Assembly: GCA_031267005.1 (NCBI GenBank)
Contig: JAIRZX010000606.1
Span: 1 to 5,997 of the forward strand
DNA from: Deltaproteobacteria bacterium
GTDB taxonomy: Bacteria; Desulfobacterota; Desulfarculia; Adiutricales; Adiutricaceae
Direction: 5' to 3'
DNA: 5,997 nucleotides
Below are positions 1 to 5,902 of the stretch, one piece after another. The notes below the pieces were generated by a model, which saw only the letters and a program-made list of their open reading frames with translations, did not search any database and was not told the origin of the DNA. Both the position numbers and the translations under genes were made by a program. Every line of letters begins with the position of its first letter. Positions within the stretch are counted from its first letter, which is position 1.

Positions 1-56
1 AATATTTAATCGTCAAATTCAGCCGAGCGCTCGGATCCGGCCAGCTTACGCCAGTG

Positions 57-95
57 GAATGATTTGATCTGTGCGGCAGCCGAATGATTCGATCT
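57..95. repeat. Two 14-bp operator-like direct repeats
   Basis: GAATGATTTGATCT (57-70) and GAATGATTCGATCT (82-95) differ at one base and have a 25-bp period, about two and a half helical turns. The second copy sits in a perfect odd palindrome, CGAATGATTCG (81-91). The first copy is a degenerate version of the same dyad. Paired near-identical dyads are typical of binding sites for a dimeric repressor or activator, but no regulator or regulated gene is visible inside the window, so the role is inferred. Confidence 0.4.
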
Positions 96-250
96 AATCG
101 AGACAACCGTTAAGAAACATATTTCATAAATTTTTTAAAAAAATTAAAATTTCAATACGTCTTAATAAAGACAACAGATGGAAATATTTTTAATTCACCT
201 CTTTGGTTTTCACTCCATTCCTTAACTGCAGTTCTCAATAAATATTTTAA

Positions 251-302
251 AAAATTACAGATATGGCCGTGATATATAAGGATTATCTACTTCTGTAATT
301 TT
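251..302 (-). terminator. Possible terminator-like inverted repeat
   Basis: AAAATTACAGA (251-261) and TCTGTAATTTT (292-302) are perfect 11-bp inverted repeats around a 30-base loop. The loop itself can form a short GATA/TATC pairing. Read on the minus strand the second arm runs straight into six T residues (complement of 249-254), about 225 bases past the stop of the gene at 528-1985. That fits a terminator for that transcript. The stem has only three G/C pairs and the loop is long, so it may instead be a cruciform or a protein-binding dyad. Confidence 0.3.
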
Positions 303-381
303 CAATAATTTATGAAAATGGCAATACTTCGCCGCACGATAACTCAGTATCGATTGGTATTCCACCTCACTTAAGACGGAA

Positions 382-424
382 ACGTGCGAGAGCGGATGGC
401 GTTACGTGCGAGAGCGGCTCTCGC
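382..424. repeat. 14-bp direct repeat and palindrome at the composition boundary
   Basis: ACGTGCGAGAGCGG occurs exactly twice, at 382-395 and 404-417, with a 22-bp period. The second copy continues into an inverted repeat, GCGAGAGC (408-415) and GCTCTCGC (417-424), around a single central base. It lies just inside the switch from AT-rich to GC-rich DNA and about 100 bases past the stop of the minus-strand gene at 528-1985. It could be a transcript 3'-end hairpin, though no T run follows, or a junction duplication. The repeats are certain; the role is unknown. Confidence 0.5.
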
Positions 425-527
425 CGAACGGGGACGAAACGAGCGCCACGCGGACGGCTGGCGGCCCCTGCGGCAGGTTCGAGGCGCCCCTTCGCGTCCG
501 CCTCGGGTACGCGTCCCTCGGATTGAT

Positions 528-1985
528 TCACTGCCTGGTGATCCTGGTGTTGACCCTCGGCCCGCCGTCGCTCTGGACTACGCAGCTGGCCGCGCGTCCG
601 GATGCTCCGGTGCAGTTTATTGTGCTCGGCATGAATTCGCTCCGGGGGCACACGGCGCCGGTGTCGCGGATCGTAAGCTTTCCGCCTGAAAGCTTCGCGG
701 TTGCGCGGGCTTTGCAGGTTTGCTCGACGCGCCCGCGCCCGTCCAGCTTGTCTATACGCATGGAAGCCTTGCCTGATTTGTCGAAACAGTAGTAGCAGTA
801 TATGGGCTGGTTGTAATTATTGGAGAGCCCAGCGTCGGACTTCCAGCATCCTTCCAGGAAGCTCACGTCAGTGGCGCCCTCGGGGATCTCGAGCATGCCG
901 CCCTTGGGCGCCTTCGGCTTCGGCGGCGCCTTCGGCTTGGGGGGAAGATCCGCCTTCGGCTTCGGCTTGGGGTCCGGCTCCTTTTCCGGTTCCGGCGGCG
1001 GGGGCGGGGCGGCCGCCTCCAGCGCCTGCGGGGCGTCGCCGGCCGAAGGCGGGGGCCCTTCCATGCGTTCCGGATCCGGCAGTTCGATCAGCCCCTCTTC
1101 CGGGGGAGTTTCGGGTTCCTCGGGACGGCAGGCCAAGCGGGTCTCCCGGTAGCGCGTTTTCAAGCCGTCCAGCTCGGAGCGGAGCGAATCCTCGCGGCCG
1201 GTGTCTGTCATCCCCGCTGGGTCGCCCGCTGGGACGGCGGCCGCCGCGCCCCTGAAGCCGGGGGAAAGCAGGAGGAACAAAACGACCGGCACCGCGAAGG
1301 CCGCGGCGGCGGCGAGCCCCGCGCGCAGGAGCCCCGAGCCCCCAGCTGGGGCAGCGGGAACGGCGGCGGCCAGCCCGGGCGCTCCCGGCCAGGAAGGAAT
1401 GGCGGAAGGGGCGGGGGAAGGAAGGACCGGGGCCGACGGCCCGGGCGCGGCCGGCCGGCCGGGCGCGGGGCGCCTCAACCCTTCAGGGGCGGGGGAGGCG
1501 CCGGGGGGGATGGCTGCCGGGCCGGAAGCCGCCGCCGGTACGCCCCATCCGGCCAAGACCGGCTTCCCGTCCACGAAAAAAAGCCTCTCCCGGCCGGGAA
1601 AGCCGGCGGCCCTCGCGGCCAGGGCCGCTGCCAGGCGGGAGAGCAGGCTCGCGGCGGCCCGGGAAGTGGGGTCCGGCGACTTCGAAAGCCTGGACGCCAG
1701 GCCAGCCAGCTCGGCCGCCTTGGCCCGCGCGGCGTTTGTGGCGCACCCCCTCTCCGGGGCGGGGACGGCCGGCAGCTCCAGTGCCCGGCCGGCCAAGGCG
1801 CAGTGCCAGGCTACGGAGCCTCCCGGACCCTCCCGGGGTTCGGCTAAGGATGCCGCTGCCGCTTCCGAGAGCTCGCGGCGTATAACCCCGGACGCGAGCG
1901 TCCAGGACTCTCGGGCGGCGGCGAGGGCGGCGCCTGGACGTCCGCCCTCCGGAGCGGGCGTGTATGACAGGATTTTCGTGACCAT
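528..1985 (-). CDS. SrfA-family-like single-pass membrane protein, paralogue 1
   Basis: The product is 485 residues. Residues 20-150 form an Ala/Leu-rich helical domain with LAEPREGPGGSVAW (47-60) and VDGKPVLAGWG (138-148); both resemble conserved segments I recall from SrfA-family proteins. A Pro/Ala-rich linker (150-217) is followed by one hydrophobic segment (about 219-241) and the motif LSPGFR. A charged helix LRSELDGLKTRYRET (268-282) comes next, then a Pro-rich spacer with Lys-Pro repeats (333-361). The C-terminal domain (365-485) contains FLEGCWK and cysteines 380, 397, 400, 424, 446, 458 and 468. The topology suggests a cytoplasmic N-terminus and a periplasmic disulphide-bearing C-terminus (inference). 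An in-frame TAG four codons upstream (1997-1995) excludes a longer ATG start. No clear Shine-Dalgarno precedes it. The gene at 2458-3825 is a paralogue throughout. SrfA proteins are usually encoded with SrfB and SrfC and their molecular role is not settled. The gene is certain; the family call is fairly confident. Confidence 0.85.
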   Translation of the reverse strand: MVTKILSYTPAPEGGRPGAALAAARESWTLASGVIRRELSEAAAASLAEPREGPGGSVAWHCALAGRALELPAVPAPERGCATNAARAKAAELAGLASRLSKSPDPTSRAAASLLSRLAAALAARAAGFPGRERLFFVDGKPVLAGWGVPAAASGPAAIPPGASPAPEGLRRPAPGRPAAPGPSAPVLPSPAPSAIPSWPGAPGLAAAVPAAPAGGSGLLRAGLAAAAAFAVPVVLFLLLSPGFRGAAAAVPAGDPAGMTDTGREDSLRSELDGLKTRYRETRLACRPEEPETPPEEGLIELPDPERMEGPPPSAGDAPQALEAAAPPPPPEPEKEPDPKPKPKADLPPKPKAPPKPKAPKGGMLEIPEGATDVSFLEGCWKSDAGLSNNYNQPIYCYYCFDKSGKASMRIDKLDGRGRVEQTCKARATAKLSGGKLTIRDTGAVCPRSEFMPSTINCTGASGRAASCVVQSDGGPRVNTRITRQ

Positions 1986-1991
1986 CGATAA

Positions 1992-2000
1992 ATACTACCA
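1992..2000 (-). promoter_or_regulatory. Extended -10-like element, possible leaderless start
   Basis: On the minus strand TGGTAGTAT matches an extended -10 (TGnTAnnnT). Its downstream edge lies 6-7 bases before the ATG at 1985, so transcription would begin at or next to the start codon and give a leaderless mRNA. This fits the lack of a Shine-Dalgarno in front of this gene and the long gap to the gene upstream. No good -35 is seen at normal spacing, so the call is tentative. Confidence 0.3.
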
Positions 2001-2107
2001 CGAAATTCCGGCGAAAAGGAGCGGTCTTAACGGATCAAGGAGAGGGTTCGATTCCTTGGCGCCCGAAAAGCCTTCGAAATCTCGGATTCCCGGGCCTCCA
2101 GCCGCGC

Positions 2108-2137
2108 CCGGGGCCCTGCCGTGCCGCAGGGGCCCGG
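2108..2137. repeat. GC-rich hairpin
   Basis: CCGGGGCCCTGC (2108-2119) and GCAGGGGCCCGG (2126-2137) pair over 12 positions with one mismatch around a 6-base loop. There is no T run on either side, so it is not a classical intrinsic terminator. It lies about 320 bases past the stop of the gene at 2458-3825, and its right arm overlaps the adjoining tandem repeat. It may act as a 3'-end stabilising structure. Confidence 0.4.
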
Positions 2138-2192
2138 CAGACGCGAGGCCCGGCAGGCGCGAGGCCCGGCAGGCGCGAGGCCCGCTGGCAGG
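2131..2192. repeat. 16-bp tandem repeat, three units plus a partial
   Basis: The unit GGCCCGGCAGGCGCGA is present at 2131-2146 (one base different), 2147-2162 and 2163-2178 (both exact). A partial unit with a two-base insertion runs to 2192. The near identity of the units implies recent slippage or duplication. It sits in non-coding DNA between the two paralogous genes. Confidence 0.75.
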
Positions 2193-2457
2193 TTCCGGCG
2201 GTTCCGCCTGAGCCGCCTTCGCCATCCTCGGCTGGGGCAGGCGAAACGCGCCCGTCCGGCTATCCCTGCAAGTCCGCGCGGGGCTTGGGCCCTGCGGCTT
2301 CGGGCGGGCGGAAAGAGAGTGTATGGCAACCCCCAGCCGTTGTCGCGCAAGGGCGTTCAAGCCGGGCTTTAGTGGCGCGGAGATCTTCGGGGGGGCTCCG
2401 GCGGCTCGCAGGGGAGGCGCGGGGGCGGGTGCGCAAGGCGCCCTGAGAAGGCGAGGG

Positions 2458-3825
2458 TCAGCTCGCCTGCCTTACTATCCTTGTAGGGTGGGTGGTGCCA
2501 CCCTTGCCGTGGTGCGTCAACGTGCATGCCGCCGCTCCTCCCGACCTCGGGGCGCAGCGGAGGGTCCGGGGGAAGAGGTAAATGCCCGCCCCGGAGCACC
2601 TGTTTTGGGAGGTGTCGATCTGCAGCCGGCCGTCGTCCAGGAAACGGGCCCTGGCCGTGCCCGAGCAGGTGCGCCATTTGCCGAGGTAATCCACGTGGGC
2701 CGTCACCCTGGCCTTTCCGTCCGTCCCGAAGCAGTGGACGTAGTAAAAGGGCCATCCCCGGTGCTCGCTTCTGACCGTGTCCACCTTCCAGCACCCCTCC
2801 AGGAAGGCGAACCCGGACGCTTCTTCGGGAATGGCCAGCTCGTCACCGGCCTTCGGCGGTTCGGGGGCGTTTGGAGCCGCCTCCAGCGCTAAGGGCCCCG
2901 CTTCCGGGGAGGGGGCCGGCTGCGGCCCGGCGCGTTCAGGTTCGGGAAGCTGCGGCGGCCCGTCATCCTCCGGCGGGTGCGGGTCAGGCCTTTCCGGCAT
3001 GCAGGCGGCCAGGGTCCCCGCGTAGCGCGCCTTGAGGGAGGCGAGTTCGGCCCGCAAGGCGCCGGCCCGCGCGTAGTCGAGGCCGGCCGGTGGATCCGCC
3101 TCCCCTACCGCAGAAAGCGCCTCCCGGAAGCCGGGAGACAGCCCGAAAACCAAAAGGAGCGCCGCGAGGAACGCGGCAAAGGCGGCGGCCGCGGCCCTCG
3201 GGGCGTATCCGCCCTCACGGGTGCCGGGGGACGGCGCGGGAGGCCTCCAGCAAGACGGGGCAAGGGAGCGCGGGGAGGCGGGGCGCCCGTCCCGGGCGCC
3301 CCGCCCGCCTCCGGGCGGCGGCGCGGCCCAGCCGGCCAGCACCGGCCGGCCTCCCACGATCCAGAGCGACTCCGGGCCGGCCGCAGCACCCGCCGCCAGG
3401 GAGGCCAGCGCCTCCGCCGAGCGAAGCAAAACCGCCGCGACGGCTTTCGCAGAGGGATCGGCCGTCTCGCAGAGCGTCCGGCCGAGGGACGCCAGCTCGA
3501 GGGCCCTGGCATTCGCGGCGGCAGAGGCGGCCTCCCTCCCTCCGCCGGAAAGGCTCGAGAACTCCCGGGCGGGCCCCCGGAGAGGGGTCGCCCAGGCGGC
3601 GGTGCCGCCAGCCCCTTCCCGCGGCTCCGCCAGCACGGTCGCTGCGGCGGGGGATACCCCGCGGGCGAGCGCTCCGGAGGCCAGCTCCCAGGATGCTGCC
3701 GCCGCGGCCAAGGCCTCGTTCCGGCCTCCATCGGACTCCGGGGTTGGCGCGGCGCGGCGGGCGCCCGGGCGGGAGGGTACGGGTGCGGCGGAGGCCAGCC
3801 GTGTGATGCAGAGGATCTGCGTCAT
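2458..3825 (-). CDS. SrfA-family-like single-pass membrane protein, paralogue 2
   Basis: The product is 455 residues from the chosen start. It has the same layout as the gene at 528-1985: helical N-terminal domain with LAEPREGAGGTAAW (65-78) and IVGGRPVLAGW (156-166), Pro/Gly linker, membrane segment about 211-230, LSPGFR, helix LRAELASLKARY (257-268), a Pro/Glu-rich spacer without Lys-Pro repeats, and a C-terminal domain (329-455) with FLEGCWK and cysteines 345, 365, 387, 410, 424 and 434. All six cysteines have partners in the paralogue, and both end in TRIxRQ. The ATG at 3825 is preferred to one 23 codons upstream (3894) because MTQIL aligns with MVTKIL of the paralogue, the extra residues have no counterpart, and AGGAGAG lies 9 bases before it. 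Function is not known; a role in an envelope-associated Srf complex is inferred from family membership. Confidence 0.85.
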   Translation of the reverse strand: MTQILCITRLASAAPVPSRPGARRAAPTPESDGGRNEALAAAAASWELASGALARGVSPAAATVLAEPREGAGGTAAWATPLRGPAREFSSLSGGGREAASAAANARALELASLGRTLCETADPSAKAVAAVLLRSAEALASLAAGAAAGPESLWIVGGRPVLAGWAAPPPGGGRGARDGRPASPRSLAPSCWRPPAPSPGTREGGYAPRAAAAAFAAFLAALLLVFGLSPGFREALSAVGEADPPAGLDYARAGALRAELASLKARYAGTLAACMPERPDPHPPEDDGPPQLPEPERAGPQPAPSPEAGPLALEAAPNAPEPPKAGDELAIPEEASGFAFLEGCWKVDTVRSEHRGWPFYYVHCFGTDGKARVTAHVDYLGKWRTCSGTARARFLDDGRLQIDTSQNRCSGAGIYLFPRTLRCAPRSGGAAACTLTHHGKGGTTHPTRIVRQAS

Positions 3826-4200
3826 CGCTGAAGACTCTCCTGGGCCGGTCCAGTCAATGGCGTCAACTTGGCGCGCTGGGCAGGACCCGGCCAAACTCTA
3901 GCAAATGGCGGCCCTCAGGCGCAAGCTGCCGCAGGCGAGCGAGGCGCGCAGGCGCTCTCCGTATCGGGCTGACGCCTCGGGTCTCGGGTGCGGGCAGGCG
4001 GCCGTAGCCGCGCCGGGCCCGAGAATGGCGACAGCTTAAGCGCTCCCGGCGCCATCAACCGGCAAGGCCGGGCTTTTCGCGCTTCCGCGGGGCGGGGTCG
4101 CTTTGAGCCCAGGCCGGCGCGGACGGCCCGGACGCGCGGGCGCGGAATACCGCTTTCGCTGGGGTGCATGAATGACGCCGAATCAACAAATGGACGGTGA
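3826..4200. other. GC-rich stretch without a recognisable gene
   Basis: Short frames exist on both strands (about 84 codons on the minus strand at 3915-4169 and 70 on the plus strand at 3988-4200). Both are Arg/Pro/Ala-rich, motif-free and typical of chance frames in GC-rich DNA. If the promoter candidate at 4228-4236 drives the gene at 2458-3825, this stretch would be a 5' leader of roughly 395 bases. I see no riboswitch-like structure in it. Confidence 0.45.
3835..3841 (-). promoter_or_regulatory. Ribosome binding site that decides the start at 3825
   Basis: AGGAGAG on the minus strand lies 9 bases before the ATG at 3825-3823. The more distant in-frame ATG at 3894 would lie upstream of this site and make a longer protein whose first 23 residues do not match the paralogue. 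The site therefore supports the shorter protein. Confidence 0.65.
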
Positions 4201-4520
4201 AGGCGGGTTATGCCGAAGAATCAGAACATAATAGCATATAAAGAAATTATTTAATGTTTCAGATGGGCTTTAGCGCATTCTTGTTCTTTGAATTTACTGC
4301 CGCAACCGCTTATTGGCGGCAGGAACGAGGCGTGCAACCGATCACGTGCAGCCGGGCGGATTCCTTTCGGCGGCGCCGTGCATGTCGCCTCGACCGTATT
4401 GGGGGCTGAGAAGCGGAGCCGGTCTTTGGGGCTGCTTTCCTGACGGGTACGGGCTCGCGCGGGAATTAGGCGCCCACAAAGCGCGGCTCAGCCCTGACGC
4501 CCAAGTGACTTGCCCCTTCT
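4201..4520. other. AT-rich island and gene-free spacer
   Basis: Between about 4205 and 4300 the base composition falls sharply to A/T-rich, then returns to G/C-rich. A 7-bp inverted repeat, CTGCCGC (4297-4303) and GCGGCAG (4316-4322), sits at the right edge of the island with a 12-base loop and no adjoining T run. An 11-bp odd palindrome, CAAGTGACTTG, lies at 4502-4512. A plus-strand frame at 4313-4546 is short and has no protein-like features. I see no gene here. Confidence 0.45.
4228..4236 (-). promoter_or_regulatory. Extended -10 promoter candidate
   Basis: TGCTATTAT on the minus strand is a close match to an extended -10 (TGnTATAAT) inside the small AT-rich island. No strong -35 lies 16-18 bases upstream (the nearest hexamer is CATTAA), but extended -10 promoters tolerate that. 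Transcription would start near 4221 and run toward the gene at 2458-3825 with a long leader. The form resembles TGGTAGTAT in front of the second paralogue. Confidence 0.35.
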
Positions 4521-4889
4521 TCAGCCTGGCTTCCGCCGCGTCATGAATGAGGCCACCTCCCCGGGGCCGCGGGCGTAAGGGTCGGGAGCGACGGCGAGCC
4601 GGACGACGGCGGCGCGGGCGGCCTTTGCCGCTAATGCCAGTCTTCGCGCGTCAGCTGAGACGTCCCGACGGAACCTCATGACGGCGCCTGCCCGGCCTGA
4701 GTACTCCAGGCGGGCAGGGTACGGCAGGACAAGGGTCCTGCCGGAGTTCCGGGCACGGTTCTTCGTCCTGACGCCGAATCTGCCGTAGCCTCCCTGGGAG
4801 AGGAAGGCAGTCCGAACGATTTCCGGGCGCCTGTGCAGCCGGTCTGGATCATGCATCCCATCCCCCACGCCGTCCTGCGTGGCGAGCAT
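4521..4889 (-). pseudogene. Possible coding remnant, unknown product
   Basis: This minus-strand frame of up to 122 codons has fairly protein-like composition and G/C-rich third positions. Examples are a segment around GRTLVLPYPARLEYSG (residues 50-65) and a helical Ala/Arg stretch (80-103). It is in a different frame from the decayed gene at 5066-5853, has no clear Shine-Dalgarno, and reads naturally as the 3' end of a gene whose upstream part has lost frame. It could be the tail of that same gene, a separate fragment, or a chance frame. I do not recognise the family. Confidence 0.3.
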
Positions 4890-5065
4890 ATTCCGGGGGC
4901 CCCTGCCCCGCTTCGGGGACGGCAGGGAACCTCTGCCGCGGTTCTATTTTCCTTGGCCGGCTCCGGATGGCCCTTTGCATCCGCGGCTCTCCAGATCTGC
5001 CCGGAACGTCCGCGGGCGTGTCCGGGACTGCCGTCCCGGAACCTGAGGGCGGCGGAGGGCTACGA

Positions 5066-5853
5066 CTAACCGAGATCCGTAAGTTCGGCCGGGGCCGCGG
5101 CTCCTTCGGCCAGACGGACAGTCTTTGCATCAAGTCCAAGAACCCCTGCAACGCGACCGCGTACGCGGCCAGGAGACGAGGCAGGCAGTCCATTTGCAGG
5201 CAAGGATTTTCAGAACTGTCGCGCAGCGCGGAAGAGGTTCCGGAACGGGAACCAGCCGGACTGCCGGCCTCTTCCCGCCAAGGCGGCCCAGCATGCCATG
5301 ATGCCGTCCTTCTCCGCCATCGCGGCCTTTTTCTCCCTGTTAAAGACGGATCCCCCCCGGCCCCCGGCCGAGGCTCCCCGGATGCATGCACGGGAAGGCG
5401 GGGAGGCAGGCCGCGGCCTGCACCAGCCAGGCCGTCTCCTTCGGGGAGAAGGGATTCATGCCCCTGTCCGGGACAGGCACAAGGATTCCGGCATCCGTCG
5501 ATCCCGGGAAGATCAACCGGGACATGACCGTCCCGAGGCCTGCCGCCTCCGGGAGGAGAGCGTCTGCAACGCGGCCGGGCCCGAACCCTTCGCGGACAAT
5601 TTTAAGCACGCGGCCTTAGGGCCGGGCATGGGCAACTTGGCCGCGGCGGCTTCAACCGTCGCGCGTCCCCCCCTAATCAACGGAAAGCCGTTGAAGCCCA
5701 TAAACCGGGGCTCCAGCAAGCGGGCGGCGGAACTCAGGTCGAGGAAGCCGAATGGATACGAGTACTCGGAACTCGGGGACGAGGCGAGGCGTTCCGGGTC
5801 GAAGCCGGGCGCCGGAGGACTGGCTGGGAAAAGGAGGGTGTCAGGGAAGAGGG
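5066..5853 (-). pseudogene. Frameshifted gene of unknown function
   Basis: The minus strand carries a protein-like, GC3-rich product only if frames are joined. Segment 1 (about 5853-5605) includes EYSYPFGFLDLSSAARLLEP and RFMGFNGFPLIRGG. Segment 2 (about 5603-5357) includes IVREGFGPGRVADALLPEAA and MNPFSPKETAWLVQAA. Segment 3 (about 5353-5222) includes FNREKKAAMAEKDGIMACWA and GWFPFRNLFRA. Segment 4 (about 5222-5100) includes LPRLLAAYAVALQGFLDLMQ and RLSVWPKE. Unshifted, segment 1 stops at 5513, segment 2 at 5340 and segment 3 near 5208. The apparent shifts are -1, +1 and +1; the second falls at a run of seven C (5352-5358). A TAG at 5068-5066 would end a further-shifted reading, so the left end is uncertain. 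Segment 1 stays open to the right through the repeat array, so the true start may lie outside the window. Sequencing error is possible. I do not recognise the product. Confidence 0.5.
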
Positions 5854-5902
5854 AAAGGAGGAAAGGAGGAAAGGAGGAAAGGAGGAAAGGAGGAAAGGAG
5901 GA
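5833..5902 (+). repeat. 70-base pure polypurine tract
   Basis: From 5833 to 5902 the plus strand contains only A and G. Most of it consists of mirror-symmetric AAAGGAGG units. Long homopurine mirror repeats can form intramolecular triplexes (H-DNA) under supercoiling and often mark unstable loci. It overlaps the left part of the 8-bp repeat array. Confidence 0.7.

Larger units (their letters stand above)
1..366. other. AT-rich gene-free island
   Basis: No credible coding frame is present. Base composition changes sharply near 370, from A/T-rich to very G/C-rich. The first 120 bases hold a 12-bp perfect palindrome at 23-34 (CCGAGCGCTCGG), overlapped by CGGATCCG at 32-39, and a pair of operator-like repeats annotated separately. 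From 120 to 310 the sequence is dominated by A and T runs, such as TTTTTTAAAAAA at 131-142. On the minus strand TTGACG (16-11) resembles a -35 box pointing off the left edge, where its -10 would lie outside the window. The stretch could be a promoter region for a gene to the left, the 3' flank of the gene at 528-1985, or a piece of acquired DNA. These options cannot be separated from the sequence alone. Confidence 0.6.
1986..2457. other. GC-rich spacer between the two paralogues
   Basis: This 472-base gap has several overlapping open frames on both strands, but all are rich in Arg, Pro, Gly and Ala with no motif, no homology to the neighbours and no good start. They are best explained by the scarcity of stop codons in GC-rich DNA. 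The spacer holds a hairpin and a 16-bp tandem repeat at 2108-2192, annotated separately. Its length argues against tight translational coupling of the two genes. Confidence 0.55.

Noticed and set aside
2041..2060. A tRNA T-arm-like sequence (GGGTTCGATTCC) suggesting a tRNA gene or attachment site
   Set aside because: The T stem has a mismatch and a wobble, no complementary acceptor arm lies at the right distance upstream, and no anticodon arm or D arm can be drawn.
1201..2211. Plus-strand frame of 336 codons opposite the first paralogue
   Set aside because: It is composed mostly of Ala, Gly, Pro, Ser and Arg and is the antisense shadow of a gene with a clear paralogue on the minus strand.
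2977..3831. Long plus-strand frames (284, 238 and 226 codons) opposite the second paralogue
   Set aside because: These are shadows of the minus-strand gene, overlap one another in different frames, and have extreme Arg/Gly/Pro content.
3826..3894. N-terminal extension of the second paralogue to the ATG at 3894
   Set aside because: The extra 23 residues have no counterpart in the paralogue, and the Shine-Dalgarno lies inside the extension just before the ATG at 3825.
4297..4322. Intrinsic terminator at the edge of the right AT-rich island
   Set aside because: The stem is only 7 bp with a 12-base loop and no T run follows on either strand.
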